Part shown: positions 40,937 to 48,545 of the stretch, piece by piece
Layout of the letters: each line of letters begins with the position of its first letter
How positions within the stretch are numbered: position 1 is the first letter of the stretch
Assembly: GCF_023276435.1 (NCBI RefSeq)
Contig: NZ_JALLPO010000001.1
Location: 62,001 to 126,000 of the forward strand
DNA: 64,000 bases
From: Sphaerisporangium perillae
GTDB taxonomy: Bacteria > Actinomycetota > Actinomycetes > Streptosporangiales > Streptosporangiaceae
Reading direction: 5' to 3'
Translations under genes and position numbers: made by a program
Notes under the pieces: generated by a model
Told to the model about the DNA's origin: nothing
Database searches by the model: none
Seen by the model: only the letters and a program-made list of their open reading frames with translations

Positions 40937-43090
40937 ATGGAAGGCTGGACGTTCGAGGGACAGCCGGGGGAACTGGGCGACACCACGATCACCATGGTCG
41001 AGGGCGGCTCCTTCTGCGTCTGCCAGCAGAACGGCGACATCCTGCCCGGCGGGGCCGAAGGCGTGTACTACGCCGACACGCGCCTGGTGTCCCGCTGGGA
41101 GCTGCGCATCGACGACGCGCCCCTGGAGAGCCTGAAGGTACTGCCGGCGGAGCCCTACCACGCCACCTTTCTCAGCCGGATCCCTCCCCGGCCGGGGAGG
41201 GCCGACAGCACGATGCTCGTGATCAGGGACCGCTACGTCGGCGGGGGCCTGCGCGAGGACGTCACCCTGCGCAACCTCGCCGACGAGAGCGCGGGGTGCC
41301 TGGTCACCCTCCTCGTCGCCTCCGACGTGGCCGACCTGTTCGAGGTGAAGGCCCACCGCATCACCTACGCCACCGACATCGAGACCGCCACGGATCGCGG
41401 CGGTTTGCGGATCGTCTCCGCCAGCCGCTCCCGCGGGGCCAGGGTGACCGCGGACTGGGGGGAAGGCGAGATGGTCGCCGTCCCCGGCCTGCTGACGTTC
41501 AGGGTCGTCGTCCCCGCGCGCGACGAATGGCGGGCGACCTTGGAGCTGGACCCCATCCTGGACGGGGAGGAGGTGCCCGCCTGGTTCTCCCGCCGGCATC
41601 CGGTCGAGCGCGCCGAGCCCGCCATGCGCCTGGCCGAATGGGAGCGCGGCAGCCCGGCGATCACCACCACCAACATCACGCTCGCCCAGACCCTCCGCAG
41701 GTCCAGGACCGACCTCGGGAGCCTGCGCCTGTTCCGCCCCGACCTTCCCGACGCACTGCCGTCCATCGCCGCCGGCGCCCCCTGGTTCATGACCCTGTTC
41801 GGCAGGGACTCCCTGATCACGTCGTGGATGACCCTCCCGCTCGACCAGACGCTGGCCCTCGGCACCCTCCACCGCCTCTCCGAGACCCAGGGGACCAAGG
41901 TCAACCTGCTGAGCGAGGAGGAGCCCGGCAAGATCCTGCACGAGCTGCGGTACGGCGTGGAGCCCGGGATACCGTCTTCCGGCGGCGGCCGGCCGTACTA
42001 CGGGTCGGTCGACTCCACCCCGCTGTTCGTCATGCTCCTCGGCGAACTGCGCCGCTGGGGCATGGACCCCGGCGAGATGCGCCGGCTGCTGCTCTACGCC
42101 GACGCGGCGCTGGCCTGGATCGAGGACTACGGCATGCGCGACGGGTTCCTCAGCTACCGGCGCAAGACCGACCGCGGCCTGGTCAACCAGGGATGGAAGG
42201 ACTCCTTCGACGGCGTCACCTACGCCGACGGCAGCCTGGCCCGGCCCCCCATCGCCCTCGCCGAGGCGCAGGGGTACACCTACGCGGCCTACCTCGCGCG
42301 CGCCCACCTCGCCCACGAGACCGGCGAGGCCGACGTCGAGCGGCGCTACGAGAAGCAGGCGGCCGAGCTGCGCGGGGCGTTCAACGAGCGGTTCTGGATG
42401 CCGGAGCGCGGCTACTACGCGATGGGCCTGGACGGCGACGGGCGCAGGATCGACGCGCTCGCCTCCAACATGGGGCACTGCATGTGGACCGGCATCGTCG
42501 ACGAGGACAAGGCGGCCTCCGTAGCCGAGCACCTGCTCTCGCCCGCCATGTTCAGCGGGTACGGCGTGCGCACCCTGGCCTCGACAATGGGCGCCTACAA
42601 CCCGATGAGCTACCACAACGGGTCGGTCTGGCCGCACGACAACGCGCTCGTCGCCGCCGGGCTGATGCGGTACGGCTTCGTCGAGGAGGCCCAGCGGATC
42701 GCCGAGGGCCTGCTGGACGCGGCGCACGAGTGCGCCGGACGGCTCCCCGAGCTGTTCTGCGGCTTCGACCGCGACGAGTTCCCGACCCCCATCCCGTACC
42801 CGACCTCGTGCGCGCCGCAAGCATGGGCCGCCGCCTCGCCGCTCAGCCTCATGCGGACGCTGTTGCGGTTCGAGCCGTGGCTTCCCTACGGCAAGATCTG
42901 GGTGGCGCCGGTCCTGCCCGAGCGGTACGGCCGGATCCGCATGACCAACCTGCCCTTCGGCTCCGGCAGGTGCACGGTCGAGGTCAAAGAGCGCGGCGGC
43001 CCCGCCGTCATCACCGGCCTTCCCCCCGGCGTCACGGTGTACGACGTGCCACGCCCGCCCACCGCCACCTGGGTCCCGGACGCGGAATGA
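40937..43090 (+). CDS. Amylo-alpha-1,6-glucosidase / glycogen debranching-type protein
   Basis: 717 residues with an N-terminal beta domain of the glycogen-debranching type (GGSFCVCQQNGDILPGGAEG, VYYADTRLVSRWELRI) and a C-terminal (alpha/alpha)6 barrel. Barrel landmarks include PWFMTLFGRDSLITSWMTLP, GWKDSFDGVTYADGSLARPP and AYNPMSYHNGSVWPHDNALV, with acidic residues in GRDS and WKDS that can serve as catalytic pair. This family trims alpha-1,6 branches, but several members act on other glucosides. The ATG at 40937 follows AAGGAGCG at 12 bases. It overlaps the GT4 gene by four bases (ATGA), which suggests a joint role. Confidence 0.88.
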   Translation: MEGWTFEGQPGELGDTTITMVEGGSFCVCQQNGDILPGGAEGVYYADTRLVSRWELRIDDAPLESLKVLPAEPYHATFLSRIPPRPGRADSTMLVIRDRYVGGGLREDVTLRNLADESAGCLVTLLVASDVADLFEVKAHRITYATDIETATDRGGLRIVSASRSRGARVTADWGEGEMVAVPGLLTFRVVVPARDEWRATLELDPILDGEEVPAWFSRRHPVERAEPAMRLAEWERGSPAITTTNITLAQTLRRSRTDLGSLRLFRPDLPDALPSIAAGAPWFMTLFGRDSLITSWMTLPLDQTLALGTLHRLSETQGTKVNLLSEEEPGKILHELRYGVEPGIPSSGGGRPYYGSVDSTPLFVMLLGELRRWGMDPGEMRRLLLYADAALAWIEDYGMRDGFLSYRRKTDRGLVNQGWKDSFDGVTYADGSLARPPIALAEAQGYTYAAYLARAHLAHETGEADVERRYEKQAAELRGAFNERFWMPERGYYAMGLDGDGRRIDALASNMGHCMWTGIVDEDKAASVAEHLLSPAMFSGYGVRTLASTMGAYNPMSYHNGSVWPHDNALVAAGLMRYGFVEEAQRIAEGLLDAAHECAGRLPELFCGFDRDEFPTPIPYPTSCAPQAWAAASPLSLMRTLLRFEPWLPYGKIWVAPVLPERYGRIRMTNLPFGSGRCTVEVKERGGPAVITGLPPGVTVYDVPRPPTATWVPDAE

Positions 43091-44244
43091 CCATGCGACG
43101 GCAGCCTCACGGCAAGGGCTGGAACCCCGGCCTCGGTACCCGGCGCCGGTCGACCACGGCCAAGCACTCGCGTGGCGACGGGAGCCCCTGCCAGCTGCGC
43201 ATCGCGATGGTGGCGCCGCCCTGGACGCAGGTGCCGCCCACCGGGTACGGCGGCATCGAGGCCATGCTCGCCGACCTGGTCCGCGGCCTGCGGCGGCTCG
43301 GTGACGAGGTGACGCTCATCGGGGCGGGCGCCACCACCACGGGCGCCCCCTTCCTGCGCACCTACCGGCGCCCCCCCTTCGAACGCATCGGCGAGGCCAT
43401 GCCGGAACTGGTGCACGCGGCCCTGGCGGCCCGGCTGGCCGCCGGGGTGGACGCCGACATCGTCCACGACCACACCCTCGCGGGAGCCCTCACCGCCGCG
43501 ACCAGAGCCGGCCCGACCGTGATCACCTGCCACGGCGCGGTCGACGGTGAGCTGGGGGAGTACTACCGCGCCCTCGGCGACGCGGTCTCCCTCGTGTCGA
43601 TCTCCCTCGCCCAGCGGGCCCTCGCCCCAGACCTCAACTGGGTCGGGCAGGTGTACAACGGCGTCCACGCGCCGTCGTACCCGTTCGTGGAGCGCAAGGA
43701 GGACTGGGTCCTGTGGCTCGGCCGGTTCAGCAGGCACAAGGGGGCCCACCTCGCCATCGACGCGGCCCGAGCGGCCGGCCGGAGCATCGTCCTGGCCGGC
43801 AAGCTCATCGAGCCGGAGGAACACGCCTACTTCCACGAACACGTCATGCCGAGACTCGGGTCCGACGCGCGCTACGAGGGGGAGGCGAGCGTCGCCCGCA
43901 AGCACGAGCTCCTCGGCGCGGCACGGTGCCTGGTCTTCCCCATCACCTGGCCGGAGCCCTTCGGCATGGTGATGATCGAGGCCATGGCGTGCGGCACGCC
44001 GGTCGTCGCGCTCGGCCTCGGATCGGTGCCCGAGGTCGTCGTGGACGGGGTCACCGGTCTCATCCGGCACTCCCCGTACGAACTCCCCGCCGCCATCGAG
44101 GCCGCCGGCGCCCTGAACCCCCGCGACAGCCGCAACCACGTCGAACGGACCTTCAGCGTGGACGCCATGGCGGAGGGCTACCGGCGGATCTACCGAGAGC
44201 TCGTCACGCACGCCACCGCCCTCCCAGGCTCACACGCCCGCTGA
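43087..44244 (+). CDS. GT4-family glycosyltransferase
   Basis: GT-B fold transferase of 385 residues. After a basic N-terminal extension of about 37 residues comes RIAMVAPPWTQVPPTGYGGI with the Gly-rich acceptor loop. The C-terminal domain has VLWLGRFSRHKGAHLAIDAA and the nucleotide-sugar motif WPEPFGMVMIEAMACGTPVV (E-x7-E type). The ATG at 43087 overlaps the stop of the debranching-type gene. Grouping with glucan enzymes suggests glucosyl transfer, but the acceptor is unknown. It ends 10 bases before the convergent DJ-1 gene. Confidence 0.9.
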   Translation: MTMRRQPHGKGWNPGLGTRRRSTTAKHSRGDGSPCQLRIAMVAPPWTQVPPTGYGGIEAMLADLVRGLRRLGDEVTLIGAGATTTGAPFLRTYRRPPFERIGEAMPELVHAALAARLAAGVDADIVHDHTLAGALTAATRAGPTVITCHGAVDGELGEYYRALGDAVSLVSISLAQRALAPDLNWVGQVYNGVHAPSYPFVERKEDWVLWLGRFSRHKGAHLAIDAARAAGRSIVLAGKLIEPEEHAYFHEHVMPRLGSDARYEGEASVARKHELLGAARCLVFPITWPEPFGMVMIEAMACGTPVVALGLGSVPEVVVDGVTGLIRHSPYELPAAIEAAGALNPRDSRNHVERTFSVDAMAEGYRRIYRELVTHATALPGSHAR

Positions 44245-44254
44245 ACGCGGCGGC

Positions 44255-44992
44255 TCACGCGGGGGTGGTCTGGCGGGCACGCCCCCATCCTCGGGTGGCG
44301 AGATCCTCCGCGATGGCGGTCATCGAGGCGTTGAGAGCGCCGCTGAACACGCGCGCCTGGGCGGTCAGCTCGGGCCCGGCGCCCTCCGGAGACCCCGCCG
44401 TGAAAGGCGGCCGGGGATCGTATTCCATGATGAGCTGGGTGAACCGGGCGACGTCCTCGCCGAGAAGTTCGGCGAGCACCACCAGCCCGAAGTCCAGACC
44501 GGCCGTCACACCGCCGCCCGTGATGCGGTTGCGGTCGACGACCACGCGTTCGCTGACGTTCTCCGCCCCGAACAAGGCCAGGACGTCCCGTCCTGTCCAG
44601 TGGGTCGCCGCCCGATAGCCCCGGAGGAGCCCCGCGGCGCCCAGGATCAGCGAGCCGCCGCACACCGAGGTGACGTACTTGGCGCGGGCGCCGCGGTCTT
44701 CGAGGAAGGCCAGGACCTCCTCGTCCGCCGCCACCTCGTCCTGGGCGAGCCCTCCTGGCACGAACAGCACGTCCAGCTCGGCGGGGCAGTCCGCGAGAGT
44801 GGCCGTGGGCAGCACGGCCACGCCGGTGTCGGAGACCACGGGGTCCATCGTCTTCCAGACCAGGTGCACGTCCATCGTGCGGGCGAGGGCGGTATGCGGC
44901 GCGAAGAGGTCGAGCAGGGTCAGGCCCGGGTACAGCAGCATCGCCACCTGCGGGCGGGGCTGGGCGGCGCGGGCGCTACCGACGTCGGTCAT
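44255..44992 (-). CDS. DJ-1/PfpI-family protein
   Basis: 245-residue class I amidotransferase-like protein of the DJ-1/PfpI group. It has QVAMLLYPGLTLLDLFAPHT, the sharp-turn nucleophile Cys111 in VTSVCGGSLILGAAGLL, and RITGGGVTAGLDFGLVVLAE, resembling isonitrile hydratase and the sensor half of GlxA regulators. There is no DNA-binding domain. Last gene of a three-gene minus-strand unit, overlapping the upstream small membrane protein gene by four bases. Confidence 0.9.
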   Translation of the reverse strand: MTDVGSARAAQPRPQVAMLLYPGLTLLDLFAPHTALARTMDVHLVWKTMDPVVSDTGVAVLPTATLADCPAELDVLFVPGGLAQDEVAADEEVLAFLEDRGARAKYVTSVCGGSLILGAAGLLRGYRAATHWTGRDVLALFGAENVSERVVVDRNRITGGGVTAGLDFGLVVLAELLGEDVARFTQLIMEYDPRPPFTAGSPEGAGPELTAQARVFSGALNASMTAIAEDLATRGWGRARQTTPA

Positions 44993-45345
44993 GGGGATCC
45001 TTCCGGCTCGGCCGCGAGATCATCGCGGAGTGGCGTGGTGTGCGTTTCGTCTTGGGCAGGTGGAGAGACCCCGGCAGGGGTGGCGTTCAGGCGCCGATCG
45101 GCGGCGGCGAGCCGGCGCAGTGCCAGCAGGCCGCCGATACCGGGAATGAGGGCCAGGGCCTTCGCCATGCCGTCCGCCGCCGGCGCGCGGAGGGTCGCGG
45201 CGACGACGAAGAGGTAGGCGCAGCCGTGCGAAGGGCCCAGCAAGGAGGAGATCTGCGGGACGTGGGCGGTGGCCACGTTCAGCAGCAGAAGGACGAGGGT
45301 GACGGCTTCGGCGCGCGCGGCGAGCCGGAGCGGGCGTGAACGCAC
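44989..45345 (-). CDS. Small integral membrane protein, DUF3817-like
   Basis: 118 residues. Three hydrophobic segments can be seen (EAVTLVLLLLNVATAHVPQI, GPSHGCAYLFVVAATLRAP, LIPGIGGLLALRRLA); the GPSHG motif fits DUF3817 proteins. The C-terminal 35 residues are polar and probably cytoplasmic. Its stop overlaps the start of the DJ-1 gene. Function unknown. Confidence 0.75.
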   Translation of the reverse strand: MRSRPLRLAARAEAVTLVLLLLNVATAHVPQISSLLGPSHGCAYLFVVAATLRAPAADGMAKALALIPGIGGLLALRRLAAADRRLNATPAGVSPPAQDETHTTPLRDDLAAEPEGSP

Positions 45346-45349
45346 GAGG

Positions 45350-46105
45350 TCAGGCTCCTGTGGTGGATCCAGGCCGGACGATCATCAAAATGGTGACCGC
45401 CGCCCAGAGGACGTTGAACACGCCGGTGTACATGGCCAGCCGAACCCCGGCCCGCCCCCGAACGGCGAACCCGCTGGATGGGCCGTCGGGTGTGTCACCG
45501 GAAGTGCCGTCGGGTGTGCCCTGGGCGGTGCGGTCGGAGGTACGGCTGGATGGGACGTCGGAGGTACGGTCGGAGGTGCCGTGGGAGGTGCGGTCGGAGG
45601 TGCCGTGGGAGGTGCGGTCGGAGGTGCCGTGGGAGGTGCGGTGGGGTGTGCCGTCGGCGGCCCCCGCTTTCTGGTCCGCTGGTCGGCCCACTGCCCGGCC
45701 CACTGCCCGGTCCGCTGCCCGGTCCTCGTGCTGCGGGACGACGGAAGCCTCGTCCCGGTGCCGTAGGACGGCGAGTGCCTGCTCCTGGCGGGGGAGGACG
45801 GCGAAGGCCAGGACACCGGCGGCCGCGGCGGTCAGCAGGATCGATGCGATCAGCCAGGCGTCACCGAGCACCCCGAGAGCGCTCGCGGTGGCGAAGCCGA
45901 AGACCGGCACGGCGATGCCGGCTCCGGCGTAGACGCGGCAGATCCGATGCAGGGTCCGCAGCGAGGCCGGCGCGGCCGGGTGTTCAGCGGCGGAGGCCGC
46001 CTGGATGCGGCGCAGGGCCGGCGGGAACATGCTGGCGGCTACCGCGACCGGCCCCACCGCCAGGATGGCCGCCAGCACGTGCAACGACAGAAGGATCTTC
46101 GTCAT
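45350..46105 (-). CDS. Membrane protein, DUF2269-like, with repeat-expanded loop
   Basis: 251 residues. The first helix (ILLSLHVLAAILAVGPVAVA) resembles DUF2269-type proteins; two more helices follow (GIAVPVFGFATASALGVLGD, WLIASILLTAAAAGVLAFAV), and one closes the C-terminus (MYTGVFNVLWAAVTILMIV). Between helices 3 and 4 lies a hydrophilic loop of about 90 residues dominated by TSDRTSHG octapeptides encoded by a DNA minisatellite. Starts ATG at 46105 and lies four bases before the next gene. Function unknown; the loop looks like recent expansion. Confidence 0.75.
   Translation of the reverse strand: MTKILLSLHVLAAILAVGPVAVAASMFPPALRRIQAASAAEHPAAPASLRTLHRICRVYAGAGIAVPVFGFATASALGVLGDAWLIASILLTAAAAGVLAFAVLPRQEQALAVLRHRDEASVVPQHEDRAADRAVGRAVGRPADQKAGAADGTPHRTSHGTSDRTSHGTSDRTSHGTSDRTSDVPSSRTSDRTAQGTPDGTSGDTPDGPSSGFAVRGRAGVRLAMYTGVFNVLWAAVTILMIVRPGSTTGA
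45567..45638. repeat. 24-bp minisatellite, three perfect copies
   Basis: Three identical 24-base units begin at 45567, 45591 and 45615, each starting CGGTCGGAGGTGCC, with degenerate copies on both sides (about 45480-45660). On the minus strand they encode TSDRTSHG-type octapeptides in the DUF2269-like protein. Confidence 0.92.
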
Positions 46106-46758
46106 GGCGTGCCGGTGCCCCTCACGCGGACAACAGGACGTCGCCGCCCGTGCCCGCGGCCTTTCTGCCGGTTCTCACCTTTGGCCTAAGGATGACTTCG
46201 GACGAGGTGGTACGGCCGTGGGGTGCAGGGACCATGGATGCTTTCCGTTTCATGCAGGCAGGATGTGCGGACGCCGTCGACGCTAATGATCGCGGCGCCG
46301 AGGAAACAGTGGCATTAATGCCTAAGACCCACGGAATATCGCCAACCGTTTCTGCGGCGTATCGGCGAACCTTGGGAGTGGTAGTCGGGACCTTGGGTGG
46401 CATGGTGGGGCACCGTGTGTCTCGCCAACCTGTGTGATCGGCCGACGACCTTGCGTGTGGGGGCGACTCTTTGGCCAGCGTGGTGAGCGCCGCGGACGGG
46501 GTCTCGCCCACCCTCTGCGACGTGGCGACGATCTTAAGGATGTGGTGGGAACCGCGCATGGCCTGGGTGATTGCGCATGGGGCTCGGCAACATGGTGTGG
46601 TGTGCCGATGATCGCGCGGGTCTCGGAGCGCGCGTGTGGGAGCTTGATGCAGCGGCGTTCGGTCAAGGCGTTCAGGTACTACGTCGCGGTCGCGATCACG
46701 GCAGTGGGGGAAGCCGGGTGGTGTTGGCGGTAATCAGCTGCCGTCGTATGTTTCCGCC
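46106..46758. other. Long gap between membrane-protein operon and GlxA regulator
   Basis: About 650 bases with no convincing gene. Open frames exist on both strands, but their translations are Arg/Pro-rich or lack homology-like structure and ribosome sites. It must contain the promoters of the two divergent units. A less GC-rich part (46240-46440) is the likely regulatory core, and GGCGGTAATCAGCTGCCG near 46726-46743 lies just before the glxA-type start. Confidence 0.5.
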
Positions 46759-47697
46759 ATGCATACAGTGGCCGTGCTCGCCCTGGACAACGTCATCCCC
46801 TTCGACCTGTCCACGCCGCTGGAGGTCTTCGGCCGCACCCGGCTGCCCGGCGAGCGTCCCGGATACCGGGTGCGCGTCTGCGCCCCTGCATCGCACGTCG
46901 AGGCCGGGCTCTTCACCCTCCAGGCCCGCGCGGGGTTGGAGGCCCTGGCCGACGCCGACACCATCATCGTGCCCGGCACCGCCACTCCCTTCGCGCCCGT
47001 CCCCGATCCCGTGCTGGACGCGCTGCGCATCGCGGGAGCCGCGGGCACCCGGGTGGCGTCCATCTGCGCGGGCACCTTCACCCTGGCCCAGGCCGGGCTG
47101 CTCGACGGGCTGCGCGCGACCACCCACTGGCTCGTCGCCCCTGAGCTCGCGCGGCGATACCCCCGCATCGGCGTCGATCCGGACGTCCTGTACGTCGACA
47201 ACGGCCAGATCCTCACCTCGGCCGGCGCCGCCGCAGGGCTCGACCTGTGCCTGCACATGATCCGTCGCGACTACGGATCGGCCGTCGCCGCCGACGCCGC
47301 GCGCCTGTCCGTCATGCCCTTGGAAAGGGAGGGGGGCCAGGCCCAGTTCATCGTGCACGAACAGCCGCCCGCGCCCCAGGGCTCCGCTCTGGATCCTCTG
47401 CTGCGCTGGCTGGAGGACAACGCCGGCCGCGAACTCACCCTCGACGAGATCGCCCGCCACGCCGGCATGAGCACCAGAACCCTGCTGCGCCGCTTCCGGG
47501 AGCAGATGGGCACCACACCCTTGCAGTGGCTGCACCGCGCCCGCGTCCGCCAGGCGCAGCACCTCCTGGAGACCACCGGGCACTCCGTCGAACGCATCGC
47601 CGCCCAGGTCGGATTCGGTTCTCCCACGGCCTTCCGCGACCGCTTCAAACGCATCACCGGCGTCACCCCTCAGTCCTACCGCCACGCCTTCCAGTAG
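46759..47697 (+). CDS. GlxA-type transcriptional regulator (DJ-1/PfpI sensor plus AraC DNA-binding domain)
   Basis: 312 residues. Residues about 1-190 form the amidotransferase-like sensor (MHTVAVLALDNVIPFDLSTP, VASICAGTFTLAQAGLLDGL with Cys103). Residues about 210-310 form an AraC/XylS double helix-turn-helix (DEIARHAGMSTRTLLRRFRE and IAAQVGFGSPTAFRDRFKRI, ending GVTPQSYRHAF). It probably activates the divergent three-gene unit that also contains a DJ-1 protein. Inducer unknown. Confidence 0.93.
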   Translation: MHTVAVLALDNVIPFDLSTPLEVFGRTRLPGERPGYRVRVCAPASHVEAGLFTLQARAGLEALADADTIIVPGTATPFAPVPDPVLDALRIAGAAGTRVASICAGTFTLAQAGLLDGLRATTHWLVAPELARRYPRIGVDPDVLYVDNGQILTSAGAAAGLDLCLHMIRRDYGSAVAADAARLSVMPLEREGGQAQFIVHEQPPAPQGSALDPLLRWLEDNAGRELTLDEIARHAGMSTRTLLRRFREQMGTTPLQWLHRARVRQAQHLLETTGHSVERIAAQVGFGSPTAFRDRFKRITGVTPQSYRHAFQ

Positions 47698-47850
47698 ACG
47701 GCCTGAGAAGCGCCGGAGATGGGCCCCGTCCGTGGCACAGGTCTCTTTTGCAAGCGCGACCTTCGTGCCCGGGCACCCTGCTTTCATGCGGATTGTGTGG
47801 ATCTGAACGGCAGCTTCTGCGGACCCGTTGCGCGGAAAGGGTCGCCATCC

Positions 47851-47871
47851 AGAAGCCAGAAGCCAGAAGCC
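47851..47871. repeat. Heptanucleotide tandem repeat (AGAAGCC)x3
   Basis: Three exact copies of AGAAGCC between the GlxA-type gene and the small membrane protein gene. Confidence 0.8.
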
Positions 47872-47885
47872 TTCGCTTGAGCCCT

Positions 47886-48017
47886 TCAAGAACGGCGTAG
47901 CAGCCGGATCAGGACGATAACGGCAAGAACGAACAGGACCGCTCCCAGGAATGCCGCGCCGCCGATGATCAGCTCGTATGCGCGCGGGATGAGTGGGCTG
48001 TTCGTCTCCTCGGACAC
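47886..48017 (-). CDS. 43-residue single-span membrane protein
   Basis: A short gene with an excellent ribosome site, AAGGAG six bases before a GTG at 48017. The product begins VSEETNSPLIPRAYELIIGG, continues AAFLGAVLFVLAVIVLIRLL and ends RRS. It has one hydrophobic helix preceded by an acidic N-terminus and followed by arginines, so the N-terminus should face outside or the helix dock in the membrane with a cytoplasmic basic tail. The helix is loosely like the first helix of ATP synthase subunit b, probably by chance. Family and role unknown. Confidence 0.65.
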   Translation of the reverse strand: MSEETNSPLIPRAYELIIGGAAFLGAVLFVLAVIVLIRLLRRS

Positions 48018-48545
48018 GGTGTGCTCCTTGGTAAAGGGCGAGCCATCCGATGGTACGTGGACGTCCGCTGGAGCGTCGTGAGCGGCACTTCAGGAGGTCC
48101 GTGAGCTGGGCGTCTCGGCGTATGGGCGAACCTGACGACTATGGCGACCATGGCACGTAGTCATTGGTTTGTGTCGAAACCTCGCGGTCGCCGAGTGTGA
48201 ACTTCCTGGCGAGCCCTTCAGGCAGGAAATATCCGTAATGGATGCCATTTAACATCGCGAATTGTCGGATTCCGGAACATTGCACCCGAGATGACGTTTC
48301 CTGGGGGGCTCGCAAACTCGTAGCCACCCTGACGCCTCCCGCTGCGCCCCTACCGTCACTACCACGACCAGGTCATCCGCTGCCAGATGCCGCCGATGCT
48401 CCCTATTCCGGCCAATTAGGTCAGCTGTGGCGAGGAGCCTTGAATTGTTCATCTCGGGCATTTAACGCCGGTGGAATCGGGTTGCGAGTTACCTCGGCGT
48501 GTGAAATTATTCGTACAGGCTTTCGAATGACATTGGAGGTGCGGC
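48018..48545. other. Less GC-rich intergenic stretch before the HNH gene
   Basis: About 530 bases. No gene with a ribosome site is visible; the minus-strand frame around 48139-48254 has atypical codon use and no ribosome site. GC content is visibly lower from 48140 to 48545 than in the flanks. The 3' end holds the HNH ribosome site (GGAGG at about 48535-48539). Confidence 0.5.

Noticed and set aside
40927-43090. Plus-strand frame running through the debranching-type gene into the GT4 gene
   Set aside because: The N-terminal 700 residues are an out-of-frame shadow; the glycosyltransferase starts at 43087.
44255-44992. DJ-1/PfpI protein considered as isonitrile hydratase
   Set aside because: The fold and nucleophile Cys fit, but many DJ-1 proteins share them; there is no specific evidence for that substrate.
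46122-46733. Several 80-145-residue frames in the gap before the GlxA-type gene
   Set aside because: No ribosome sites, Arg/Pro-rich translations and no domain-like pattern; treated as non-coding.
48139-48327. 62-codon minus-strand frame ending TNDYVPWSP
   Set aside because: Codon use lacks the strong third-position GC of the region and no ribosome site precedes the possible ATG codons.
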